A DNA stretch of 64,000 nt from Apoda limacodes (lineage: Eukaryota > Arthropoda > Insecta > Lepidoptera > Limacodidae), in NCBI GenBank assembly GCA_946406115.1, contig OX291543.1, positions 27,120,815-27,184,814 on the forward strand, read 5' to 3'. This document shows, piece by piece, positions 55,701-64,000 of this stretch (positions are counted from its first letter, which is position 1; each line of letters opens with the position of its first letter). The notes under the pieces were generated by a model. That model had not been told where the DNA came from and made no database searches. It saw only the letters and a program-made list of their open reading frames with translations. A program made the translations under genes and the position numbers.

Positions 55701-58700
55701 TTAAAACATTATGTTAATGCATTGCATGGATACATACCCCCAGCAGGTGTAGCAGGAGGTGGAGCTGTAAGAAATTGAAATAATAAGTTAAAAGGCTAAA
55801 TACGGTAAAATATGCTATATGTATAAAATATCAACACTGAAACATAGATAAAATATATAAAGGTAGTCTTCCATAATCCACATTATAATAACATAAAAAA
55901 TTTGCCAAATTTGCACACCAAATACTGTATTTACAAGATAAATAAAGTAATTTCACAAGGAAAAAACTAATTAACAAATACCACACTGGAATTATTTATT
56001 TTTCTTATTATTAACTAAACTATCATCAAAATTATAAAAAAACCATTTTAATTCTTTTCATCTTTATTATTAGACATAGGTATACAACTTACAGTCATCC
56101 TTAAAATCTTTAAATGCTGCTACGTCAGCTTCCTTTTCAACTATGATGCAGACTAGTTTGCCGACTGGCACTCCCTTTGTCCCATCAGGAATTAGAATCT
56201 TTGCCAAGAAGCCTTCTTCTGGTGTCTCAAAACCCATTGTAGCCTTATCCGTTTCAATCTCACAAAGAAGATCACCTGAAAGATAATGGAAAATAAACAG
56301 TGTAACAGTTTAAGTAGTTTTAATTTTAGGCTTTATAGAACTTAAATAATTAAGTTGCAATATAAATAATAGATGTGAATAGATAGTGATGTTGGTAGTG
56401 GCCTAGATGTTTCTTCTTTGCCTTGCGTTCTGCGGGGCGGAGTTTCGAGCCTGGCATGTACCAATAAGTCTTTCTCAATTACGTTGATTATTCACATCCT
56501 AAGTCTTTTGTTGAAGGAAAACATTGTGAGAAACCTGCCCACAGTCAAAAAAGTCCACAATCCGCACTGGGTCTTGGTGATGGACTATGGCCTAAATTGC
56601 TCCTAAATAGAGGGGACAAATGAGGCTGGAAAATTATAGAGAGAATATGAAATATCATGAGATAACAAATTTTGTCCAAATCAATCACCAAGCTACTTTC
56701 TTGGTGGGTAATTATTTTGAATACCCTATGTGTTAATAAATTATTGAATGCTAGAAAACATGACATAAAAATTTCTCAAATCACTTATAATCTACTCATT
56801 TATTTTTGAAATTGTAATTATTGATTGTACATTAAAAATATAAATATCAACAGATGGGTGTTAAAAAATATCATGACTATAAAAAATTTGCATGCTAATA
56901 GCTCAGTAAAATCGAACAAATAAAATATATTAGCTCTTTGTGCAAAAAAATGAATATGAATTGCATGAACATAATTCACATAAAAACATATGTCTTGTTA
57001 ATTTTTCAGGTTATAAAAAAATATAAATCTTATGTTTATAAAGCAAACACTTAATTACAATCCCTGCTAACACTCCAAAAGAGTATAAGTGTTTATGAAT
57101 GGAGTGTATGATATGAAAAGTGACTACTACGAACTATGAAGAACTATATGGAATTACGAAATAACTAATGAAAATCTACGAAAATCAAATTACTATGCTG
57201 GGTTAATAAGACAAGCCTTACCAGTATTATTTATTTAGGTTATTAGGTTATATAGGTGCAGCAATCGGTTTTCAGGTCGTCTCGACTTAGCTTGAGAAAC
57301 CAGAACCTTACCATCACCCGATTTACCAGATGGAAGAATCTTCTCCAATTAACCAGCTTCAGCAACAATTGTCATGAACAATTAGAGAGCTTTAAGAAAA
57401 TTCCACATAAAAACCATTCTTACCTTCATTAAGTTTGTCCCCTTCCTTTTTTTTCCATTCAACAATTGAGCCACTCTCCATTGTTGGTGACAAGGCTGGC
57501 AAATTTACCCTTACATGTGAAGGCAGGCTGGAATAATTCCTAAACTGGATAGTCCATTGCCGTGCAGCTAAAACTCTCTTGTGTGAAGAGGACAGTAATC
57601 TGTATATTGTGAATAATTTCTTTATAATAGGAAGAGAACAGTAAATGACTTATTCAAATATGGATATGCTGTTTTTGCAGCATTAATTTTGACACAATGT
57701 AATCAGCTATTTGCCCATTAGCTAATTAATCATAAATTCAAAATTTGCAATAGGAACCACTTCAGCCTCATAATAATCAAATATTTTATTGGTACTTATC
57801 ATTTTGCATAAGAAAACAATGGATAAAAAAAGTTGAAGGAAGACCCAAAAACTTAGTTAAAGCAAATATTAAGATTGTAAGAGATCAACAGTCCTATAGG
57901 ATCTCAGAACCTATCTTTACTCTGTGCTTCAGCATTGCTTACTATAGTAATAATAGTAGCACCATTAAAGAACGGCTACCTTTTTTATAGATTACCATTA
58001 TTTTAAATCAAATCCTTACTATGCACACATCAAATAAAATAATTTGACTTGCTTTCTATAAAAAAAAATATTTTATAATATCAATTGCTCATTCTTCATT
58101 TAGATAAGATAATAATTTTCAACATGTGTTTCTTATTTTTAATGAAATTAAATGATTTTTATATCAATATCTTAAATGGAAGTAGTGTAGATATGCTCTA
58201 ACATATTTTTTTCTATTATTACATTTAGTATGTAGTTCTGAATAGAGTCGATAATTAACAAAAAATGATATCTTACATCAAAAATGAATACCACATATAA
58301 TATGTTTAGTTAATAAATATACCTAAAGTAAGGTTGCTTTCTAAGCATAATAAAAATATTCAATCAATGATTTTGACAATAGAAAATATGGTAAATTATT
58401 ATAATCAATTAATGTTAACCCACTGCTCATTCTTATTAGCTTGTCTTTATTATTACACATCCATAATGCATGATATTTATACTTGGGCTGGTGGCAGTTA
58501 CCATTAACCCTTTATGTACCAGGTTGGGGTGTGACATACCACAGTACTTAAAAAACTGCAATAATTTTATAACTGTGTAAGCACCGAAGTTTTAATTTTT
58601 AGTAGCTGGAATAGTTAAGTTGCTGCTCTGATCAGTGCTGCTAAGCCGGTCCAGCTGCAACCACCAAGTGGGCTACATAGCATTAATGTTCATGTGGGTA

Positions 58701-60069
58701 TCAAACACCCCACCTCCTACGGTGTGTAGGTAAAAAGGTATGTCTTTTATTCAAAGATTTTTGTTTTAATTGACTACAGTTTATATTTTATGTGAAGAAT
58801 GTCTCATCTCAAGGAATCTGAAATAGAAGCACTTTTAGCCCAAGGGGACAACTTTTAGTTACAATCTGGAAGTGCATATGTTTTTTTGGTCAAAACTGAT
58901 GTAAATTGAATGCCGATGATCTCAATTAAAATATAACATTCCTATGTTCAATATATGTTTTATTATTAGAAAATATATTACACTTTGTTAAATTAAAATG
59001 ATCATAATAATTAAGAGAGGAATTTAAAATAAGTAAATAAAAAATCAAAGATTACAGATGTTTTGTTTTTCTGATCTTTTATAATAGAAATTGTGTATAA
59101 ATTTTAATGAACTTATACATAGTTATAATAGAAATGTTTTTATACATACTTTCTACTTAGAGTTTTACTTAAACCTAATTATTAATATGTATTTATAAAT
59201 AACAAGTATTTAATTCTGCCAAAAAGCAAATACATGCAAATTTTATCACTTTTATATATTGTGGTATGTCAGAACCCACCTAGTATGGTACGAGATTTTT
59301 AGTCACCTGGTACATGGAAGGTTAAATAGATAGTTAGCAAGAATATATTGACAGAGTCATTAGCGTGACTTCATTCAACATACATTTATCAGATGACAAT
59401 CAAGCTCCCGAAGGGAAGCGCGCTTGGGTTTGGTTATGCAATGCTACTGAAGGTAACCTATAGATGCACTTACAGCAGGTATTATCCTGCTATGAGTTTA
59501 GTACTAACATATTATGTAGCAAAAACATGCTTACTCACTTATTTGGATGTTTTCTACTAATCAATTCTGTGCTAAGGCATCTCGTAATATTAGACCTTAT
59601 AACTTTCTTCAAACCCCCATTTATTATTTGGTTTCGTGAAACAATCGTTCGTAGCATTTTTGACTTAGCTAAAACTAGAAAGCCGTCCAGATTAGGACGG
59701 TATGGATATAGATAAACAGTAAATCTAAAGGGTAATCGACCTTTTTCGGAGTTGTAGGTCGTTCGTGAGAAAAGGAATAGGAAATTGATTGACAGACTGA
59801 CTGACAGATAGAAAGAGTGTTACCACCATTAGCACTGTTATAGGTAGCGGTCCATATGAACAACCACAAGAAACAAACAACGGATTAAGTTATATTAAGG
59901 TAATTAGTACCATCAACTGCTGGACGCCACCTTAAGATCATATGTTTTACAGCAGTATTGCATTCTCTTAATTCATTAATTGAATTCAGATAGCATAAAA
60001 CATCAAAACAATGACGTATTTTCATACTAAATTTAATAATTAAAAAAAAAATACGCACTTAATTCCCAT
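49663..60069 (-). CDS. Dihydrolipoamide acetyltransferase, E2 of mitochondrial pyruvate dehydrogenase
   Basis: Transfers the acetyl group from lipoamide to CoA and forms the core of the pyruvate dehydrogenase complex in the mitochondrial matrix. It is the product that vertebrates name DLAT. Coding exons: 60069-60059 (tentative), 57599-57424, 56275-56093, 55764-55738, 55306-55136, 52916-52630, 52147-52053, 51300-51101, 50581-50479, 49792-49663. They total 1383 nt, 460 residues, with correct phase at all joins. Layout: basic, serine-rich mitochondrial leader to about 28; one lipoyl domain about 33-110 with lipoylated K73 in EIETDKAT; an Ala/Pro linker; E1/E3-binding domain about 172-207 ([11 protein letters not shown] ... 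[10 protein letters not shown]); catalytic domain about 230-460 with [15 protein letters not shown] and ADHRVIDG (H433, D437). Human E2 has two lipoyl domains; this one has one. The sequence SPTM at 41-44 and SNLGMF favour the PDH E2 over the branched-chain or oxoglutarate E2. Confidence 0.95.
50020..50345. repeat. Interspersed repeat in the last PDH-E2 intron
   Basis: Contains GAGGGCACGTTTAACTGTCG and GAGGCCTTATAGGCGGCTTA, shared with 9490-9590. The frames within it are not real genes. Confidence 0.5.
50479..50581 (-). CDS. PDH-E2 exon: catalytic domain
   Basis: Residues 384-417. [18 protein letters not shown] is the conserved FxAIINPPQ block. Acceptor ATTACAG, donor CAGGG|GTATGT. Confidence 0.95.
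51101..51300 (-). CDS. PDH-E2 exon: catalytic domain
   Basis: Residues 317-383. [20 protein letters not shown] and [13 protein letters not shown]. Acceptor TCTTTAG, donor TTTG|GTGAGA. Confidence 0.95.
52053..52147 (-). CDS. PDH-E2 exon: catalytic domain
   Basis: Residues 286-316. [20 protein letters not shown] then [12 protein letters not shown], conserved in E2 catalytic domains. Acceptor TGCAG, donor ACA|GTAAGT. Confidence 0.94.
52268..52392. mobile_element. Short MITE-like inverted repeat (about 125 bp) in a PDH-E2 intron
   Basis: CGCCATGTAAGTTGAAC (52277-52293) is inverted with one mismatch at 52367-52383; weaker pairing extends to TATAG/TTTATA at the ends. The internal text GCGCAGGT occurs twice. 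Confidence 0.5.
52630..52916 (-). CDS. PDH-E2 exon: end of binding domain, second linker, start of catalytic domain
   Basis: Residues 190-285. [19 protein letters not shown] ends the binding domain; a second Pro/Ala/Gln linker follows; [20 protein letters not shown] and [17 protein letters not shown] open the catalytic domain. Donor AAG|GTGAGT. Confidence 0.94.
53550..53800 (+). repeat. Helitron-like non-autonomous repeat in a PDH-E2 intron
   Basis: AAGTAACTCTGTCTGTCTGT, CTCTTCACGCTTAAACCGCT, GAAATTTGGCATGGAGATAG and AATTTAGGGCGGGTGAACCG also occur in order at 62467-62660. Confidence 0.6.
53801..55135. other. PDH-E2 intron DNA, mostly unassigned
   Basis: Has a second partial Helitron-like stretch (53800-53870), a loose inverted pair around 54103-54222 (AAAAAACTTTTCTGACC against GGTCAGAAAGTC...), and otherwise no features. 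Confidence 0.35.
55136..55306 (-). CDS. PDH-E2 exon: linker and start of peripheral-subunit-binding domain
   Basis: Residues 133-189. A GC-rich, nearly pure Ala-Pro swinging-arm linker is followed by [19 protein letters not shown], the start of the E1/E3-binding domain. Acceptor TTAACAG, donor GGAG|GTTAGT. Confidence 0.93.
55738..55764 (-). CDS. PDH-E2 27-base micro-exon in the Ala/Pro linker
   Basis: Nine codons (SPPPATPAG with the flanking bases). Acceptor TTCTTACAG, donor GGGG|GTATGT. It is in frame, so skipping it would shorten the linker without a frameshift. Confidence 0.8.
56093..56275 (-). CDS. PDH-E2 exon: lipoyl domain with attachment lysine
   Basis: Residues 63-123. [18 protein letters not shown]73 is the lipoylation site. 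Followed by [15 protein letters not shown]. Acceptor TTTCAG, donor GACT|GTAAGT. Confidence 0.95.
56390..56632 (+). mobile_element. tRNA-headed SINE (family A) in a PDH-E2 intron
   Basis: Head GTTGGTAGTGGCCTAGATGT, B-box-like GGAGTTTCGAGCCTGG, middle GAAGGAAAACATTGTGAGAA, tail AGTCCACAATCCGCACTGGG and GACAAATGAGGCTGGA. Same order as 11432-11748 reversed. Confidence 0.65.
57424..57599 (-). CDS. PDH-E2 exon: mitochondrial leader and start of lipoyl domain
   Basis: Residues 4-62. Leader [19 protein letters not shown] is rich in R, S and hydrophobics with no acid residue. The lipoyl domain starts [20 protein letters not shown]. Acceptor ATATACAG, donor GAAG|GTAAGA. Confidence 0.92.
57600..60058. 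other. PDH-E2 intron 1, AT-rich; no repeat ends or genes recognised
   Basis: The frame at 59464-59715 is not convincing. If the true first exon is not 60059-60069 it should be sought here or further right. Confidence 0.35.
60059..60069 (-). CDS. PDH-E2 first coding exon (11 bases, tentative)
   Basis: ATGGGAATTAA|GTGCGT: phase 2, which joins to A-TTA-CTG of the next exon to give MGIKLLSSSHK. G at -3 and at +4 around the ATG. The donor is weaker than consensus and the exon is very short, so this is inference. Confidence 0.4.
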
Positions 60070-60605
60070 TACTGTCGTCTATGATAAAAAAAACAAAAGA
60101 AATGGCTTGACTTGAACTTGACGGTTAAGTCAGAGACAGATGGGCTCATTGTTGATAGAATGTTATTGGAAGTATTTGTTTGTTTATTTTAATGGTCGTT
60201 GAGCTTCTTATTAATGTTCTTTATAGCTGTTTATATCAGAGTTTTGACTACTTTTGTAAACAACGTCATGTTTGAATTTGAAATTGAAAAATAAATGTGT
60301 GTAAAACAAGTACCACTACCGTGTTTTGCTGGAAGTGATAGAAAATATATTCATCAACAAAATACCGTTTACAGAATCAAGCTAAGTGGTGTACTTTTTT
60401 TTTAGGATTTTTCTCTGTAAAGTGGTGCAGGTTTCAAACATGTTTTTCTATGGCGCGAAAAACGTGAGAGTCAACGGGGTTTTCTGAGATATTCAAAGGT
60501 TAAATGAAATGGATCGGTAGTTGAAATTTGACATTGACAACTGACATTCAAGGTCTCGTGCTCGTGTTTTTCCGAAACATTACACAAAAACTTCTTCAAA
60601 AAACC

Positions 60606-61236
60606 GGCCAAGTGCGTGTTGGACTCATGTACCGTGGGTTCCGTACCTACCACCATTTACGTACTTTACAAACACAAACCAAAAAATATGTTTTTTTTAT
60701 TTTTATATTTGAGTTGATTGAATGAAAAGTAAATTGCGCTTTACGATTTATGACGTATTAAAAAAAACTACTTACTATAGCTCGTTGAAACCAATTTTCA
60801 GTGGAGGTTTGCATGGTAATGTACATCTTATATTTTTTTAGTTTTGTCATTCTCTTATTTTAGAAGTTACAGGGGAGACACATTTTACCACTTTGGAAGT
60901 GTTTCTCGCGCAAACTATTTAATTTAGAAAAAATTATATCAGACACCTCAATATCATTTTTGAAGACCTATCCATAGATACCCCACACGTGTGGGTTTGA
61001 TGAAAAAAATAATTTTGAGTTTCAGCTCTAAGTATGGGGAACCCCCAAAATTTATAGTTTATTTTCTATTTTTGTGAGAAAATCTTAATGCGGTTTTCAT
61101 AATACATCTACTTACCAAGTTTCAACAGTATAGTTCTTATAGTTTCGGACAAAAGTGGCTGTGACATGACGGACAGACAGACATGACGAACTATAAGGGT
61201 TCCGTTGTTTGCCATTTGGCTAAGAAACCCTAAAAA
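60606..61236 (+). repeat. Interspersed repeat, long form (GGCCAAGTGCG ... AACCCTAAAAA)
   Basis: Shares both ends and the TGATTGAATGAAA/TTTATGACGTATTAAA block with 16609-16910, and additionally holds about 320 bp of internal sequence (from TTACAGGGGAGACAC to TTTCAACAGTATAGTTC). Confidence 0.7.
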
Positions 61237-61499
61237 CATGTTTTCTTTAATGCACGTGTTGTCTCCTGCTTCGGACCAAATCTCCTGTAGTGGCAGGTGT
61301 ACAACGGCAATTTTGCTCGAAAACTGCAAATAGATGTAGAGTTAAGCCGTTTGGAAATATTATATAGATAAATTTTAATATTAAAATAAAAGAAACAAAG
61401 TAGACCAAAGGTAATAGTGTGGTATATTTTTAGAACCGGCTCATCAAGTCCTGTCATTTGATAACCCACACGGTGGGTTTCTGAATGAGGACACCATAA

Positions 61500-61513
61500 C
61501 CCCCCCCCCCCCC
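61500..61513 (+). repeat. Poly-C tract (14 C)
   Basis: An uninterrupted run of C in an AT-rich setting; the length may be affected by sequencing. Confidence 0.9.
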
Positions 61514-62464
61514 TAAGAGAAATATTTTGAGGAACTACGGCTCAAAATTATTGTTTTGCCCTAAAGTACCGTGTACCGCCAAACGGCGAAACTCTACATC
61601 GATTTGCGATTTTTTTTTGCGTCATGGTTCCCAACTTAGGGGTTTTCCCCCCGTATTTAGGGGGTTAAATAAGTGAGATGGGATTTTGAGGGGTATTTTT
61701 AGGGATTTTTTGACGCTTTAATATTTCTAAATTGATAATATAAATATTTATTTGTTGACCTAGCGACTTATAACGACATCTAGTACGTAATTCTACAACT
61801 ACTCTGTGGTGACTGGCGGCAATACTGGCGCCACTGGCGGTCATTTTATTGTGCGTGCATATGGAGGTTATTGTTGTGTATAAGTCTCAATCGAAAAAGT
61901 GGATCTACAACATATAATATATCCAATAAAATGTTATTAGATTAGATGAAAATTAGATGAAGACGAAATATTTTATTTATTAAATAACTTATAATTAAAA
62001 GGACTTTTGAAACATATTACAGCATATTATTTCCAAATCATTATGAATTTATATTTAATTAATATATTAAAAATATATTTTTTAGGGGGACAACTCCATA
62101 ATTAAGTCGATTTTAGGGGTATTTGATACAAACTTTAGGTATAAATATTTTTGAGAGTTGGTAACATTGTTTTGCGTACACTAGGCCTACTTGTCAAAGG
62201 GCGCGTTCGTTTTGGGATGCAGAATAATTATTTTCGTTTACTTTGTCATCTGTCATCCGTTCGTTTTGCATTGGTGTCAAAAATATCAAAATTTTAGTAT
62301 CATCTGTAATAGACTGTCACGCACCGACCTCTACTACTACCCACTGGACTGGTTGCTGTCCTGTAATCATAATTATATACTTGCACAATCACATCATATG
62401 TACATTCATATACTTAAAACCAGCCATACTCTCCATGAATATAATATAATAATAAATATTATAA
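61514..62464. other. Intergenic; G-run-rich then AT-rich stretch, unassigned
   Basis: Holds repeated TTAGGGG-type words (61640-61710 and 62080-62130) around an AT-rich centre. May be a mobile element but no clear ends were found. Confidence 0.3.
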
Positions 62465-62676
62465 TGCTAAAGTAACTCTGTCTGTTACTTCTTCTCGCTC
62501 AAACCGCTGAACCGATCAAGATGAAATTTGGCATGGAGATAGTTTGAGTCCCGGACAATGACAAAAGCTTCTTTAAAACGTCAAGTCTTTTTTTTTCTCT
62601 ATAATTAAGGAGTTGCTTTTGAAATCCTACACTGATGACCGAATTTAGGGCGGGTGGAACCGCGGGCCAAAGCTAG
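62465..62676 (+). repeat. Helitron-like non-autonomous repeat ending in CTAG
   Basis: AGTAACTCTGTCTGTTACTT, CTCAAACCGCTGAACCGATC, ATTTGGCATGGAGATAGTTT, GGGCGGGTGGAACCGCGGGC and the end AAAGCTAG (62676). Confidence 0.65.
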
Positions 62677-62856
62677 TATATTATAAATGTGATAGTATTT
62701 CTGTTCATTTGTCCCTGCATCACGTCACAAATGACCGAATTTCACGTGTAAACTATAGCCACACAACTTTCTTACTACAATTCGGGAGTGGTTGTAGTAA
62801 TCCTACGCTCAAGCTCCATTAAATGCTCTTTTAGGAGCTAAATATGTTGGTCTACA

Positions 62857-63066
62857 GCTCTTCAAGATGCCTTTCAGTTATGCAAGGACAAACTTGCTGA
62901 GGATACTATCTTAGCTCAGTTATCTCCTGATTTAGAACTCCCTCTGGTGACTGATGCCTCTGATATTGCCATTGGTGCTGTTATTCAACAGCGTATTGGT
63001 AACGACTGGGAACCGTTAGGCTTCTTTTCAAGAAAATTTTCTCAAACTCTCTTTCTCGCGACACTT
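62857..63066 (+). pseudogene. Ty3/Gypsy retrotransposon fragment, RT-RNase H junction
   Basis: The plus-strand frame reads ALQDAFQLCKDKLAED, PLVTDASDIAIGAVIQQR and PLGFFSRKFSQT. TDAS is the start of the RNase H domain of Ty3/Gypsy Pol. It is cut off directly by jockey sequence. A fragment only; no LTRs seen. Confidence 0.8.
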
Positions 63067-63600
63067 TAACAGTGACGGACTGGCATAAATTCGAGCAATT
63101 CCTCGAAAATCCCAGCTCGCCAAATCTAGATCGCATTCCCGATAGTATCTCATCCGCGAACGATATAAATGTGACTCGCTTACTAGCCACCTGACCGCCA
63201 CCGTTGGCGAGTGCTCGAAACAAGTGCCGGTCGGTCGGCCTCAGCACATCAGTTCGCTAATGACAGCGTAACGCAGCCTGACGAAGAAACAGAGATCGCT
63301 TCAACGACTTACACCGCCGTGTCATACCGCTGTAGATGAGCTTCGCGCCCAACGATTTGGTGATCTGATGGAGAATATCTCTTCTTCTCATCAAGTTTAT
63401 TGGCGCCTAGCCAGAGCGATGAAATCAGACACCTTCAACTCCTTCCCTCCGCTAACTTCTCCCAAAAACGTTCCCGTATTCAATGACAACGAAAAAACGG
63501 ATTGCCTAGCGTCCAAAGGCATCTTAATCGACGAACAGTTTGGCTTCTGCGCCTCACACTCGTATGTCCACAAAGTTTGTCACATTTGCTAATGATCTCT
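63067..63600 (+). pseudogene. Jockey LINE fragment with internal deletion, same family as 32572-35310
   Basis: Starts LTVTDWHKFEQFLENPS (linker after the endonuclease, absent from the 32.5-kb copy), then the part matching 33290-33510 (FGDLMENISSSHQVYWRLAR), then a jump in which the equivalent of about 33515-33915 is missing, then RGILIDEQFGF-type text. Stops and frame shifts are present. Confidence 0.8.
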
Positions 63601-64000
63601 CAGAATGTTTATCATTAACATTAGTTAGTTTGAACGTCTCTCGCCTAACGTTTCGATCCGTTAGATTGAGTCAAATGTGAGTTCAGTACAGAGATACTTA
63701 AACGACAACAGATTAAACAGTGTAGAAGGGTAAAGGTCGTTGCCCAGAGCTGTCTGTCAAACTCGAAAAACTGCGAAAGAAGGCACTTATTGTTTTATTA
63801 AAATTAACATGTAAACTGTTTCCTAGTTGCTGATTCGGACGCTGATTACGCGAAGGCGACAGTGTTACTTCAGTGGGGTTTATTGCGTCCTGCTCTTCGG
63901 GGTGTGCTTAACACGATGCGTACTCTCTTGACAATGTCATGGCTGTGTCTGTGTGAATGGATGTCGCAATCTTTGGCCTAAGGCTGAGTGTTTGTGCTAT
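63601..64000. other. Unassigned right edge
   Basis: A frame at about 63826-63980 (LLQWGLLRPALRGVLNTMRT) is open but not recognised. Confidence 0.25.

Noticed and set aside
1..64000. CRISPR array, bacterial operons, origins or terminators
   Set aside because: The sequence is eukaryotic with spliced genes; none of these structures was seen.

Overview
This is a eukaryotic genomic window, almost certainly from a moth or butterfly (Lepidoptera). The genes are split by GT-AG introns, the non-coding sequence is AT-rich, and the intron and intergenic repeats look like families I know from lepidopteran genomes: tRNA-headed SINEs with an (ATTT)n tail, Helitron-like repeats ending in CTAG, jockey-type LINEs, and LINE tails carrying the GGTGACCGCTTACCATC block. 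I do not name a species. These family assignments rest on recognition, not on a search.

Three protein-coding genes can be reconstructed, all on the minus strand. (1) Positions 1395-24572 hold the 5' eleven coding exons of a divergent integrin beta subunit: signal peptide, PSI, hybrid, beta-I domain and cysteine-rich I-EGF repeats. The reading phase is continuous over 625 residues. The C-terminal part (last I-EGF, beta tail, membrane helix, cytoplasmic tail) lies beyond the left edge. (2) Positions 35468-45915 hold a complete two-exon gene for a 194-residue MORN-repeat protein, with a 9.9-kb intron packed with mobile elements. (3) Positions 49663-60069 hold the dihydrolipoamide acetyltransferase (E2) of mitochondrial pyruvate dehydrogenase: ten coding exons, about 460 residues, one lipoyl domain, a peripheral-subunit-binding domain and a complete catalytic domain with the DHRxxDG motif. 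Only its 11-base first coding exon is uncertain. Splice phases fit at every junction in all three genes. The genes share no evident pathway; one is a cell-surface adhesion receptor, one a probable MORN scaffold and one a mitochondrial enzyme subunit.

The rest is mobile DNA and unexplained AT-rich sequence. From left to right: a SINE with 28-bp target duplications beside an integrin splice donor; LINE remnants at 4.0, 10.2, 17.8, 25.8, 44.3 and 46.2 kb; a TTAA-flanked inverted-repeat element at 15.5 kb; a possible hairpin MITE at 28.5 kb; a fold-back pair at 31.5-32.1 kb; a decayed jockey LINE at 32.5-35.3 kb; nested inverted-repeat elements at 39.4-40.0 kb; a 1.73-kb fold-back element with about 470-bp arms at 42.3-44.0 kb; and a Gypsy-jockey junction at 62.9-63.6 kb.

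I see no convincing new multi-gene system. The most unusual items are the 1.73-kb fold-back element, the nested terminal inverted repeats at 39.4-40.0 kb, the threonine in the integrin MIDAS motif, and a composition island with an unrecognised reading frame at 18.97-19.84 kb.
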